Both the position numbers and the translations under genes were made by a program. The notes under the pieces are model-generated. The model saw only the letters and a list, made by a program, of their open reading frames with translations. It searched no databases and was not told the origin of the DNA. Shown here piece by piece: positions 37,701 through 50,396 of a stretch of 64,000 nt of DNA. Location: the NCBI RefSeq assembly GCF_022581195.2, contig NC_061458.1, positions 8,990,001-9,054,000 on the forward strand. Direction: 5' to 3'. Positions within the stretch are counted from its first letter, which is position 1, and every line of letters begins with the position of its first letter. The stretch is from Helicoverpa zea (taxonomy: Eukaryota > Arthropoda > Insecta > Lepidoptera > Noctuidae).

Positions 37701-40180
37701 ATTTTATTTCTGGAAGAACTGATCAATCTGTTATTTTCGCTTGTCTATAAAGAAACTTAAAAACTTTTTAAGATTTGTGTGAAAACTAGACAGTCTGCCA
37801 GTTATTTACGCCTGAAAATCGTGCATGGTTTTCTTCGTTTTCTCATTAACAGATACGAATTTTAATTAAATTAAGGCTGCAACGGTTTATATTTCTTTAC
37901 ATTTATTACAAAATACTGTGAGTACCGACGCAGCAGTGCTGAAATATTCGTTCGCACTGAAAAATAAAAGATTATGGAAAACATACAGTGTATGTGGGTA
38001 CATGTAGTTGTTACGAGTATACAGTCGGTGCATCTGTGATGCTACTACGGGTGAACTCACTCTCGTCTCACTTTGGACAACTGTTTGCTTTTTCATAGTA
38101 TATTTATTCATGACACAATAGTTTTTCAGTACTCCGTATGCTGACTGTTTTTTTACAGAGAATCTACAAAAAGAGTTTCCATATTTTATTTTTCAGGTTT
38201 AATTTTCTATTTATTTCGATGTAAGGACCAGTCTGGGAAAAGTCTTATAGTCACTTCAAGACCATGTAAACATAAGACGATCTGCGTCCCTCGAAGCTGA
38301 AGCGTTTCCCTTCTCGTACCTTCCAACGTTTTAGAATACCGTATAGGAAAATGAGCGCGGAAGATAACTAAGTAAGGCGAAGTTTAAACGGAACCACGTA
38401 ATGTTGTTGGGAACTACGAACACCAGTAACGTATTGAGTTTGAAATCGCGGCAGAGCGACAGGATGTCGGCCAATTACTTGAGACTAACAAATTGTTTGT
38501 TGTTATTTAACTTGCGTACCCAGTTAAAGGTAAACTATAAGATAATTGGAAACCATTTTTCGCAAAATCTGTTGGTATTCCTCTATCATTAATCTGTCAA
38601 AGCTTTGATTCAGATTTTCTCTTAATAACAATTCGAAGCTAAGTTCAGAACTTTCGATCCACACAGAAAAATAAAGCACGTGAGAGAGGAAACATAATAT
38701 AGCCTTGACTATTATTATCTTCTCCCTCGTTCTTCTTTTAAAAAACATAGCTTTATCCTTACCAGGCAATACATATTAGGTACTTGTCTGTTCAAACCAC
38801 TGATTCTATGATAGATTTTACCCTTTTAGGCTTTTAGATGTCTTCAAGATTCTTCGTCTTCTCAGATGTAATGGGACTTAAGTTTCTTTACTTATGCTAT
38901 GACTTTGTACAGAACAATTTAACCTTAATGTATTACCAAGGCTACTTAACATGACATCACCACAATCGATATATACATACCTTCAACACACCGAATATTT
39001 TGGCTGCCCTCTCTAATCAAGGTTCATGGCAAATCGATACGAGATAACACAATTTACGATCACCTACATCTTTCTTATTAAGATTGAATGGACGTCAATA
39101 ATCCCAAGTAAAGAAATTGCGATAATTTATTGACCACTTATTACCAACAAAAGAAGGTCGCGCCTTTAGTTTATTTTCCAGAGTGTGGGTGTAATGTGAC
39201 GTCATCGTTACGTGCCTCCACGGTTTATTGAGGAAGGTAGCTTTGGTTTATAATCTTCTGTTGGTATTAGCTGTGGAAATCAATATTTAATACGTCTACC
39301 CACTCATATGGTGAAATACCTAGGTTACATTAACATGACTTCACATTGTGCAAGAGGTACAATTAATTCTCCTTTTACAAAGAAAGTTCTAGATCAATAG
39401 TTTCAGAGTTCATCCCAAAAAGTCTGCAACTACACCTCGGTTACTGTTAATTACTTAGATACCACTGCTCCATAAATAAGAGCATGCCTGTATACAATGC
39501 TAATCTGCTAAGTGTGCGTAAATTGCTAGGGTTGGCGAAGTTGCACGCGCAACATTTTTACGAAGCTATATTTAACCTTATTTACTTGTTTTGATACGTG
39601 TTTTGTTTACAGTCTACGGTAAATCTAAAAATATATTTCCAATACAATATATCGAAGAAAACTATTTTATTGTAACGAAAATATACTTCGACCCGATAAT
39701 CTGTCCATTCTATAGAATTATATATCTACACAAAAACTTAGTTATATGTTTGATGGAACTCAGACATAATAATGATGAAACTGACTTATCATCCCAATCG
39801 TCATCACTGTCATCTCTTTTTCACATTTTAATTAAATACACCCATCGAAACAAATCCTCAGATTCCATTTAATAAAAACTTTGTAACCGAACATTTACCA
39901 AATGAAGTTCTCCACTTAATGTTGAATCTTCGCACCCCGTCTGGATCTCTCGTTCTGACTCGAATCTTGCAGCAAATAATATACAATGACATTGGTAGCT
40001 CGTCGCATTCTTTCTGTCTCGGGGTTCGTACTGAGGGTACCCACCCCTAGACGGTTCGCCGGCCGTCGGACTGAGATCATTCAGTTTGAAATATTTGGAG
40101 GTGGCAATGATGCGAAATAATTGCACAGAAAAACATGATTTGGTTTGGTAATATGTATTATACAACGCAATATTTTTTAA
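34720..40180. other. Non-coding, nothing recognised
   Basis: About 5.5 kb. GC-richer patches occur at 36350-36560 and 37420-37580. All frames of 60-80 codons lack domains and splice context. No RNA gene was recognised. Confidence 0.45.
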
Positions 40181-40183
40181 TAG

Positions 40184-40251
40184 AAATCAGTAAGATTATT
40201 AATATAATCTGAAATCAGTAAAATTATATTAATAATCTTACCTACTGATTT
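40184..40251. repeat. Long AT-rich inverted repeat (hairpin)
   Basis: The left arm 40184-40208 (aaatcagtaagattatt, then aatataat) pairs with the right arm 40223-40251, perfectly except for a 4-nt insertion (AGGT) in the right arm. The loop is 14 nt and itself contains a third aaatcagta. Possibly a palindromic MITE remnant or a source of a hairpin RNA. Confidence 0.75.
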
Positions 40252-40945
40252 GAGTCTTTGAATTATAAAGTTAAACTCTAAACATAACATATATGTATTT
40301 GCATGCAGATAAACTGGAGTATGTCGAGGCAAAAGGTAAAATTGAGGAACTTCAAATCTGTGTAAAAGTTTCTCTAAAGTAATTAATATACAACTTCATT
40401 CTTGATCATATAACTTTTCATTATTAGCTATGTACCTCTTCACAGACCTCAGGGCCTTCGTATTGCAATACAATGCCGCATCCATCTTTCTCACCCTCCA
40501 TGGCAAAGCTATTCGCGAGTCTGTAAGTGGTCAGCCCAAGGTGACATTATTATAATACAAGATGTTATTCACATAGAGGTGAATGTATACATTTCATTTA
40601 TTCATTCATCACTGCGATTGAAGATTCAACTTTTTGGTCATAATATTATACAAAGTAGTATTTTATAGCTGCGAATAAGTATTTTTGGGAATATAAGTTG
40701 TGCGATTGTCTTATCGTCATTTCTGATGTTCTCCACCTGTTTGGAACATTTGAAAACAATTTCTTCTATAGTTAAGGAGTTCTGCCATTACTGCAGCAGT
40801 ACCTACTTCAGAAAGAGTAGGGAATAAATTCTTTTGTTTGCAACTCAATAACGACTGACCACTAAGTTTGAAATATTCGTGATATTTACAGATTGAAAAC
40901 TGAATATTACGCTTTAATATTTTTCATAAATACACCAGCTTTTTG
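40252..40945. other. Non-coding, nothing recognised
   Basis: No feature supported up to the acceptor-like ctttttgtttcag at 40939-40951. Confidence 0.5.
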
Positions 40946-40951
40946 TTTCAG

Positions 40952-41054
40952 TATCGCATAAAATCCCACTTAATTCCGCGCCTCTGCAGAGTACCGGGAA
41001 ACTATAAAGGGTTACAGCTACACTCAATACGAGGAAATCAAAGGGCAACGACAC
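40952..41054 (+). CDS. Candidate exon, 34 codons plus 1 nt
   Basis: A strong acceptor (agctttttgtttcag) is followed by 103 nt and a good donor (cacGTGAGC at 41055). Only one frame is open: YRIKSHLIPRLC... through QLHSIRGNQRATT. It could be a coding exon or part of a non-coding transcript. Its phase follows the candidate exon at 32097-32216 but does not lead openly into the next candidates downstream, so no gene model is proposed. Confidence 0.22.
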
Positions 41055-41059
41055 GTGAG

Positions 41060-43145
41060 CATCGTTTCCACTCTACTGACCTAGAAGTGATATCTAAAAT
41101 CAAAACGACATGTATTTTTGTCGCGAAATCTTAAATCCTTGGCTTGGATCCTTTCATCGCACGTCCCGACCATCATTTTGCGTTTTGCGTGACTCCAAGT
41201 GGTGAAGATGAAAGAAGTTCAAGCGCTCTCGTTGAGGCCACGTCCTTGGGGAGGAGGGAAAGGGGAATCATCGCCGGATTCCGTCCCGGAAAAATAACTC
41301 GAAACTGAGCGGGTGGGGGACGCTTAATGATCAAAACGCCTTCAATATTGCGAAGGCACGAGACTTATCATTATAATTTATTCACGGCAAGCAGCTGAGA
41401 AACGTCTTCCGTACTCCGGTAGAGGACAAAATTTCGAAAGTTGAATTAATTTTCCCTTTTTCAGAGTTTGATGTAAATAACGCTTTATCCCGGCAGCTAG
41501 ATAAAGCGGACATCATTATCATTTTGAAGAGATTGTTTTTGTCGACGAATTTTTACAATGTACTTTAAAACCGAATCGTATGGAACATACGGATACATCA
41601 AATTTACCACAAGGGCAACCCTCTAAGAGCTTATCGTACTACTTTTCTAATGACCTTTCAAATCAGAAAAATTTCAGATTATACCTTCGTTTTAGTACAC
41701 AAAGAAAAAAATCTGGACTAATCCAAACCTCCGCAGCTAATTTCTACTCAACTATATACTCAACACAATTTTCAATATGCAAACTACGATCACCTAATAC
41801 GTCATAACTTTACACCACACATTTACACAACAACAGCATCTATTACTACCACAACAACGTCGACAATTGATTGAAAGACATCGCTGATGGTTTCCGTATC
41901 TGTATTCCATACATCACAAAGTTAGCGTCAATAAATCAGTTGACTACGGCACACACTCCTGGGAGGCTTTCCTCTAATAAAAGCTGTCCCGGTCTATAGG
42001 TAGCCGCTTTGTCTATACCGCCTCATTGGTCGAAACTTTCCTTTCCGCAGTCAAACTTAGATCAAGCTTGGAATCTTCGGTTATAATCGTTGGAGCTGCG
42101 AAAGTAGTGTGTCTGCTATCGTTTTGGTGTGACAATTTCTCGCAGAAACTAACTAGGAAAGTGAGCTTTACTTACATACTTTTTGTTGTTACGAAATCCC
42201 TAATACATGCTAGGACTTTTCAGAATTGCATTTTCACAAGTTAATATTTTTATATAAAAAACTCGAAAGATGTAAGAAACGTTCCAAACTATATATAACA
42301 AACGTTTATATAACCATACTGATCTTCACAATAACAGTCACACTAAAAAACTTAATCCTACTCTAATAAACGTAACATAATCTGAATTACACTGAATTAT
42401 TCCATTCTCATAAACAATGCAGGCTAACAGAACTGCGAGGCGTCTTAATTAAACTTGCTCTATATACTTACGTACTCAATCTCACTCGTGGAAGTTAAGA
42501 AAGGTTAAGGGGGTTCCCCCTCCCACCGCTCGACATTCCCGAATTTTCCCAAAGTATCGTTTAATGCAAGTTTATTATCTACCATCTTGGTAGCGTTAAT
42601 AAATTCTTATTTTTTTATGCGATGTTTTATTCGTCTGATTTTATTATGAAGGGTGTTTATCAGATTTTTCAAATCAGATTTATCAGATCTTTTAATGTTA
42701 TTTAAATATGAGAGAACGAATTGGTGTTTATTTTGTAACTTAGATTACTATCATCAACATTTTCAGATTTGTATTTCTTTGCTTTGTACATTTTCGAAAT
42801 GCATTTTGGGGTTTTCAATAACATCGTCCACATACAACAAATAAATCAAACCTACGTTTGACAAACATGTTTACTGATCTTCAAGGTATTACCATCTGTG
42901 CGCTGATCTCTCAAGTCATCTATAGTTGGTTTACCCTGATAATGAAAAGGTCACAGTAACTGATCATGTGTATGTTACGCTCAAACGAAGCCTCTTGATC
43001 GCAATATGATGGATTTAGAGGAAAATTCAACGGCTGGATTCAAGATCACTGCTCATTTGTTACAATAAGTTACAACGATTAATTATCTAAGTAATCAAAC
43101 GCTTAAAGAGGAGCTTGTGGGTAAATAACAGCCGCAAGAATCTTT
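41060..43145. other. Non-coding, nothing recognised
   Basis: A GC-richer segment at 41140-41330 has no credible gene. The remainder is AT-rich; frames of 63-75 codons are not supported. Confidence 0.45.
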
Positions 43146-43149
43146 GGCA

Positions 43150-43262
43150 TGGTCGGTTCGTAGAGGACGATCTTTTCATGACAACTTCTCCCGTGTTTCA
43201 GAAGACACTAGACTGGGAGCTGACCCTAACATAGCTGGGAAAAGGCTAGACATATAATGATG
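43150..43262 (+). repeat. Non-LTR retrotransposon 3' end with degenerate (ATG)n tail
   Basis: The sequence gagctgaccctaacatag, ctgggaaaaggctag, then acatataatgatgaatg is a form of the lepidopteran LINE 3' end that normally reads ...ggaaaaggctaggcagatgatgatgatg. Plus orientation. The coding part is absent. Confidence 0.6.
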
Positions 43263-43264
43263 AA

Positions 43265-45058
43265 TGAAACACTTTATCATTCATGTGTTGCGCGAGTAAA
43301 AAACCGTCGTTGTGACGATTCCAAGGGCATCGGAAAATTCTGAAATAAGAATTTATATCGGTATTCATTGACGGAAAAACCTTAGTCTAGAGCGGAAAGT
43401 TTTGGTTGGATTAGAAAATAAATTAACTGTTTATTCCCGGTACTAAATATACCAACGCCTCCGACTTTCCAGTTGTTATAATGAAACCTGCAAATTAAAT
43501 CAACATAATAAGGTCAGATAAACTGTGTTACTTTCAATTGACACCATTTATCAACATTGTAATTCAGCTCATAGAACAATACTAATTTAATTTATTCACT
43601 TCACTCTAAAGCATTTAGCTAAACATTTATCTATTAATGTTAATTACATAATATTCCATTGTATTATTGACGTCACAAAAGGTAAACACTGGTGACGTAA
43701 GTTAAAAGCTCGAGCTCTTTCATAAATCGCTAAGGGTCTGTTACTTAGGGCCGCTCTACACCAACTGGAGAAGAGAAGAAATGTTTTTCAGCTTGGATAT
43801 CTTGAATTTTATACTGGAAGCCGTGCAAGATTGTTTCAAACACTTCTCCACGTCTTTTGTCTCGTCTCCGCTTTGGTGGGATCTCGGCTTGGGGCTGATT
43901 TACTAAAGGTATACCTATCAATAGGTGCTATTCAGAAAGTTGTACATAAATGTAATACTGCCAAACAAAACTGTTATTTGAGCAAATACGTACTGAAAAG
44001 AGCTTAAATCAAAGAAATAAAATGCTTAAACATTCTACATTAACAACCCGGCAGAAACCGCAGCTTTCACCGTATTTAAGAAACATGACGGAAAACTTAG
44101 TAGCGATTTTCAAATCACGACATCCTATGAATGGGGCCAACCGAATCACCGACCCCTATTAATATCGGCCGTCGATCCTAATTATTATTAATACACCTAT
44201 CGATGTCTGCGATCAGTTCAATTTGTATTCACAACATCGGCATTTAGGGTTATTATTGATTACTACTTATTTAGATTAGAACAGAAATACTAGCTTAGGA
44301 CACACAGAAGTACTTTCTAGGTATATGTCCAATGAATAACAGAAAAAACATATCTTAACTTAGGAAGTATATAATTTTAAACTGTAGATTCATTTTTTTT
44401 AACAGATTTACGCTAAAGCTGGCTTGGGATAGAACCTGTCTAGAAGCGGATAGAACTCTGCCAAAAATTAATCCGTTGTTAACCCACAAAAGGGCCTGAA
44501 AAATCACAAAATTAGAATTCTATTATAAGCTAATAAAATGTTATTTTTCCGGCGTTTATTATTAGACTCTGAAATTTACACGAGCGAACTGTTGTACGTC
44601 ATACAACCTCTCAGAAACATTTTACTTATTTAGGAATAAGTAAGAAGTTAAAAATAATATCTCTGCATTTAAAATTAAACCTTTTAGCCATATAAATAGA
44701 TTATAAACTGGGTTGCTTTTGATATATTATCACCCAAATGCCACCGCAGCGTGGTACCATTTGGACCCCAAAGTTCATCACTTGGGACATAAATGTCCAC
44801 TTGTACATGACTCCCCTTGCAGATCGCTACAGAAGCAATCCCGCGGGATTCGCTATAGTCACTTCACAGACTGATTTTGTAGTATCGATGTAAAGTTATT
44901 TGTAACTGATTTTTGTTTCTAAGTTTCGTATCGTTATTATGTTATTGATTTTATTAAGAGTACACTATTAAGAATCTACACGATCCCAGTTCAGGATATC
45001 ATAATATACCCCAGTACACCCATCATGTGGTACCATAATTCATTTAATTCTTTTCGAA
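43265..45058. other. Non-coding, nothing recognised
   Basis: No feature supported. Confidence 0.45.
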
Positions 45059-45060
45059 AA

Positions 45061-45240
45061 TCAAGATAAGAGATAAAGATAAAGATATTTATTATTGCAA
45101 ATACGGGTTACAATGATGTTGTTACATAAGGGTAAAAAGATCCGCCATATTTTACCAATTGGCATGCAATATAATATTAATAAATCAAAAATTATTGAAC
45201 ATAGGATTAAGAAGAAGAACAAGGAAAAATATAATTAGGA
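45061..45240 (-). repeat. LINE 3'-end relic
   Basis: The plus strand begins agataagagataaagataaagatatttattattgc; on the minus strand this ends ...AATAAATATC followed by a (TTTATC)n tail, i.e. a polyadenylation signal plus short tandem tail as left by target-primed reverse transcription. About 180 bp of likely 3' UTR remain and no coding sequence. Confidence 0.55.
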
Positions 45241-45244
45241 ATAA

Positions 45245-46680
45245 TAAAGTCTTTTTCATTTATGAAATCTAAAATATTATAATATACTTTGCTCGCTAAA
45301 AACTTATGCAGTACATTTTTAAAAAGTGGCAATGGCAGCGCTCACGAATGGCAGAATCAACACTTCAATAATCGAAACCAAAAAAAGGTGAGTATCCTTT
45401 TCGTTTATCCCAAACACAAATCACAACTAATCAAATTAATCGGAAGGCGGTCCGATATCAACATTATTAATGCAAAACCTCCCACTCCCGTCCCGTCTCA
45501 CCCTCCGGTCCATTTCCATCGACTTCTATCTCATAAGAAAGAGGACTGGCTATAAGAATCTTTTGTTGAGGAAAGAAGCTTTGCACCATGGATTTTTGTG
45601 TTTATGTTGTTAAAGGTACAGATTTTAAGAAACTATGACCTTTATTTAATAAATAAGTATGCTGATAAGCGTATGTGTTCTGAAGACTATGTTCCCTGAA
45701 AAGTCAAAATAAAAATACACTGAAATCTCTGTAGCTCCTTTCTTTATCCTCCAAAAATGTTCTTCATTTATGTACCTCACCATTACGCCAAAACAAATGT
45801 TTTACGTAATATTAATTATACGAGTATGAAGCTAAATTGACATAGTAATTGACTCCGACAAATCATCTAAAAACTTAAACATTAAGATTAACAAACCGTG
45901 ACAAAAGTTTACTGTACTCCTGTTGCGTGAGCGGCGAAATCCATTCTGACTTTATTACCGTCTGTCTTCGTACCAATTAACTTCATCTGCCCTTTTCTCA
46001 ACATATTAGGGGTGTTTATTGTGACGAAATGTGTTTTCAAACTGCAAATCTAACGTTGGCTGGATGCCACATGCACCAACATATAACTGCTGATGAGTAA
46101 CCTGAGTGCAATCTTTATTCCCAAGCCCGAAAGTTAATGTTTGAATGGTATTCGCTTTTCCAACTTCGTAGGGGTGTGGTTTCCCGAGCGGGGACGGCCG
46201 CCCGCGCCCCTTACCCCAAACTCCACATGTTATTTACGTGTGAACACAACGCCGTGGAGGGTTCAATTTATCTGACCTACTGGGCCTCCCACTAATATAA
46301 CGCTCGGAATTGCTTGTACCCCTTTTCGGTGGTCATTTTTTTATTTTGTTTATATATTTTGACTGAATATACTTACAGCGGAATAAACTTATGCAGCATT
46401 GTCGTTACTTGATATATTAAAAATAACTGTCAAAAGTTTATGAGAACGGAATTATGCTATGACATTAAAAATCACAGAACCAAAACTTACAGAACGTGCT
46501 TGAACGCAACCTTCGCCGAGGTCGGTACATAAACTTAAAAACCTTCAAAGTATATAAAGGAAATTCTTGACCTACTCAATCGACGTCACTTACCAAAACA
46601 AACTGAAAGTAGCAACAATGCAGCAATGCAATGAAAGTTCCATTATGCATAACAAAGAAACAATCTCTCTACAACAATAT
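45245..46680. other. Non-coding, nothing recognised
   Basis: The 88-codon frame at 45289-45555 contains a His/Pro-rich tail but no domain or splice support. A GC-rich patch lies at 46180-46290. Confidence 0.45.
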
Positions 46681-46689
46681 TGAGTCGAC

Positions 46690-47095
46690 ATCGAAAGTGA
46701 AGGGGGCAACGCGACACCTCTAGCCGTAGTATCGCTAGAGCGGCCAAGTGGCGGGGCAGATTCACGATTACAGCCATTTGAGGGGACGCGCCCCGAACTG
46801 TATGATGGACTGGAAATATTCCATAATATCTAAAGCGTCGTTACAATGCCTTAGCAGAATATTTTTCTTGGGCAGAAAGCCGATATTCCCCCAAGAGTTA
46901 CGACATTTCAATTTGCCAAGGCGGGCGGAAAATGGAATTACGATTGAAGCGAGAACGCCCGAATGTCGACGAGGGTGTCCCGCTCTTCAACGATCGTGCC
47001 CGAGTAGCCCCGAAGTGAAACGAGTGAACAACGCGCCCGTCGCGCCGCACCAAGCCGTGTATTGATTAGATGCGGGACGTCCGATGCCATATAAA
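46690..47095. promoter_or_regulatory. CpG-rich patch, possible promoter or CpG-rich repeat
   Basis: The sequence is CG-dinucleotide rich (gggacgcgccccgaac, gtcgacgagggtgtc, acaacgcgcccgtcgcgccgc) within AT-rich DNA. A 105-codon plus-strand frame and an antiparallel 74-codon frame overlap here. Neither shows a domain and both are expected from the low stop frequency of GC-rich DNA. Confidence 0.3.
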
Positions 47096-47828
47096 TTAGG
47101 CCGCACAAAAAAACAGACTTAGTAAGTACATATTTACGTAAATAACTAATTCTACTATCCAACTATCACTTGAATATTCACCACGAAAACATACGGTTTT
47201 AATACTTTACTTAAGTTTACATAATTTTTCCTTCACACAAATATGCATGCGTAGATACTGTAGTTTCAAAACTTTTAACGGCCGCTGATTTTCAGTTGCG
47301 CTCTGAAAAAAGCGCGGCAAACACATTAAAGGTGGTGTTGACATAATTAATTGTTAATTTGCGGCACCCTTTTATGTATACAATGGAATTTATAAGCTCA
47401 TTACGAAGTGTCACTTGAAAAGGACAATAATAATGGTTTCATTTTCAGCAGTAATTAATATAAAAGCGATCCTATTTGATGCAAACCGACATCGAGGCAA
47501 AAATAATGTAGACGAATAAATATACATTACATTATTAACGAATGTTGGCCTCGTTTCTCGCTCTCTTTGTTCGTTTCACGATTTTCCGTGAGAATTAATT
47601 GAAAATAAGTTTTCCTCATTGCGGTTTCAAGGTTCAAAATAATTTGTTGGGTGGAACATTTTGTTCTCGGCGATCAGCCGTGAATGTTTACCTGATAATC
47701 GACCTTAGCGTACCGAGCATTAAGTATAGAATTCTATGTAGCATACATGATGGCGCTTTTCATGATTTGTGAGTTTATAGCAACGGTGAAGTGTCGGTGG
47801 TTAATGGTGGCAGCGCGTGGCTCTCGCC

Positions 47829-47859
47829 GGCCGCCATATTGAAAAAGTTTGGCGCGAAA
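47829..47859. promoter_or_regulatory. Pho/YY1-like and E2F-like sites
   Basis: ggccgccatattg at 47829-47841 contains the GCCGCCAT core of Pho/YY1-type sites. TTTGGCGCGAAA at 47848-47859 is a near-palindromic E2F site. Their adjacency in a CG-rich patch suggests a promoter or polycomb-type element. Motif-based only. Confidence 0.35.
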
Positions 47860-48078
47860 AAAGGGCGGTAAAAATATAAATCGATGATGACAATGTGAGA
47901 TGGATTCTTTGGAATGTTATCGTTTATTTACTTCCGTGTGACAAATATGTTTTTACTTGCGTGTGGTCACTTACAGAATTAATTTTATCTGTTACCTCAT
48001 AACTCGCAAATAAATACATTTGGGAAAACATGGAAGAGTTTTTCTCGTCCCGAACATCTTTTCGGTAATTCACCTCAG

Positions 48079-48211
48079 AATCCCTCGTTCGGGAGATTTA
48101 GATGGAATACCGCCGCCCTCCTCTCCCCAGGGTGACCCAGAGGTAAACCCGTTGTTTCTTGGAGAAGTTCCACTTGAGCCAACATTTTCTCTGGATAGCA
48201 ACATTCCATAG
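48079..48211 (+). CDS. Candidate terminal coding exon
   Basis: A reasonable acceptor (cttttcggtaattcacctcag) is followed by an open frame of about 44 codons ending in TAG at 48209-48211. The translation includes SGDLDGIPPPSSPQGDPE and ends FSLDSNIP, a Pro/Asp/Glu-rich composition that looks protein-like. The frame needs two nucleotides from an upstream exon. A GT at 48143 (gagGTAAAC) offers an alternative 64-nt internal exon. No AATAAA was seen close behind. Not recognised. Confidence 0.3.
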
Positions 48212-48214
48212 AAA

Positions 48215-49080
48215 GAGAAATCCGACTTTAACTGCACTGTGTAAGGTTCATAACGTTAGTATTAGTGTTGGCTCTTAATACCTTTTGGGGTATATTATTT
48301 ATTGGCACCTTTTCAGGTACTTAAGGTCGGATCGCCGCGTAGGGTTCGCTGAAGATTCGGTCTCGCATATTCGTCAACAGGACCCCTACTATTGTGCTTC
48401 TACCTATCAGAAGGGAGATTCGAGGTCGTTGGTTTTCCTGTAACACTCAACTTTTATTAGTTGAAATTAAAAACAAAGCATTTGGTCAAACAGATAAAAT
48501 AATGTTACAATGGGATTGAAAAGTTGATATGAAGTTGTTAAAGTGGAAAAAACGATCACTTTAGCAAAGTGGTTAGGTATTTCATAAGGAACAAAGGGTA
48601 GGTAAGTCCTTTAAGTCCAACGCAATTTAAAGACATTAAATAATTAGACGTGTCTATAAGGCCAGCATTTTTAAACGTACTTAAATATTTTAAAAAAGTT
48701 AATAAATCCTGCGTGATCTCAGATAACCTACAACTATGTAAATGACAAAAAATACCGTTTTTTCACAACACTTCAAAAGCTGTTTAACCTAAACATTTGT
48801 CAACAAAATTAGGTTTGTTTTTTCTAAATCTTGATATCATATTTCTTTTAACCTTTCACGGACGTTTAGGGGTTGCGTAAGTTTTAACTGTTCAATCGCG
48901 CGCGCCATCGCATTCTTTTCATATCTGTTTCACCCCCACAAACTTTTAACCTTGATACAACAAGTTGTGTTATTTATGCTTGATTGTCCTGTTAATAAAT
49001 TAATTACCATTTAAAATGCTTAACTACTTGCAACTACTATTTTGAGAATTTATTGTTGTTTAGACTTAAATCCTATATTT
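48215..49080. other. Non-coding, nothing recognised
   Basis: No feature supported. Confidence 0.45.
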
Positions 49081-49083
49081 AAG

Positions 49084-49215
49084 TTTCCGCCAGCGGATTC
49101 GCCCGCGTCTATTGGAAAAAGAATAAAAAGTAGCATACAGCTCGCTTTGATAAATGAGCTATATTATAACCCTGAAAATTTTTCAAACAAACTTTTCACC
49201 TTCACACTAAAAACT
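49084..49215 (-). mobile_element. Helitron 3'-half relic
   Basis: On the minus strand it reads gtgaaaagtttgtttg..., tagctcatttatc, then gacgcgggcgaatccgctgg and cggaaac. The GCGG..CCGC hairpin and gctggcgga end match the Helitrons at 6481-6552 and 34541-34718. CTAG terminus lost. Confidence 0.65.
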
Positions 49216-49219
49216 CTAA

Positions 49220-50090
49220 TACAGTAGTAGTAAAATGTAGTTAAAAATAATAAGTTGCTGAAAGTATGGAATAAAATTATATTACTATGTATTTTTGAAT
49301 TTCGCAGGTTGAAAAGAAACAATGTATACCGTTTTGCAAATTTTATTTATTTGGTATATAAATTAAACGATTGAGACCACATTGATGAAGTTGTGAGTTT
49401 ACGCCTCACACAAATAGTAGGGGAAATAGTCGATTAAGCACTGAAGGAATTTGTCCATCTTGAACGTTAACGAAACCAACTACGAGATGACATTGGGTTT
49501 CTTAATAAAATGAGGTAGTTAATATCTTTGTCGATTTTAGTCAAAGTTTTTATTACAAGCTTTTTTCCCCGGTTTTTTTTAATGATAATCATTGAAAGGT
49601 ACCTACCTACCTACTTTCTCCCTTTCCTCTGCAATAATTTAAAAAATAACGTTACAGCCAACTTAAGTGTTGAAAAACCGCTACTTAGGTATGAAAGTAA
49701 ACTTAACTTGAGCTTATTTTTTTCTACATAACAGTGACAGCAGGTTATAGGCATTATCTACATGTCTACATAAGCAAAAATCAATACCAAAAACAAAAAA
49801 AAACGCTTTTAATAAAACTGTCGATATTCAGCGTTATTACACCAGTCGTATTCTGGCCTACATTCAGGCTTTTTGATGGAATTAGTTCACAGCGGTGGTG
49901 CTGCCATCTATGTGTTGGCGCCAGAGTTACATGTAATGGGCGGGCGGCACCACGCAACAGCGTCGATAAAACGAACCAGTGTGTTTACTTTGTGCTAGTA
50001 TTCAAAGCTTAGGGTGCGTTCATATGGGGAAAGCTGACAGTTTTGTAGTTAGCACAATGGAGAATTAGCGTTTACAATTCAAGCTAAATG
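49220..50090. other. Mostly non-coding; short open patch near 49860-50010
   Basis: After an acceptor-like ctggcctacattcag (ending 49866), two frames are open to 49990-50012 in GC-richer sequence. They overlap and neither shows a domain. This could be upstream UTR of the candidate gene at 50.1-50.5 kb. Confidence 0.25.
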
Positions 50091-50136
50091 AAGATCTATA
50101 AAATATGACGAAATATTTTTCTACGGACCACACAGG

Positions 50137-50288
50137 CACGAAGAAAGCACGTCATCAAACCAATTACCCTTTATGGAAGAAGATTGTAAGAAGAACAAAG
50201 GACCCACGTGGATGAGCAAATTCTTCTACATGTCACCTACGAACGCAGAGAACTTCTATCCAGCGTGAATTGAACACACACATGCTAT
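50137..50288 (+). other. Candidate 5' exon ending in a consensus splice donor
   Basis: The exon ends ...catgctat|GTAAGTAAC at 50288/50289, a perfect donor. All three frames hold stops, so it is best read as 5' UTR. Its upstream edge is uncertain: an acceptor-like cggaccacacag precedes 50137, but it may extend to a transcription start further up. One short upstream frame (from 50094, ending NAENFYPA at 50273) is protein-like and could be a uORF. Confidence 0.3.
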
Positions 50289-50396
50289 GTAAGTAACTAT
50301 ATACTTATGTATATTTTTAGTTAATATATAAATCAGTAAGGATACATCATCGCTATGTAGTAATACACTAGTCCACTAGCCATTCAATTAATACAG

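Noticed and set aside
46748..47065. 105-codon plus-strand frame with an antiparallel 74-codon frame
   Set aside because: CG-rich DNA has few stop codons in any frame; neither translation shows a domain.
49734..50012. 92-codon plus-strand frame as an independent gene
   Set aside because: A second frame is equally open over the same GC-richer patch and neither has a domain; more likely UTR or chance.
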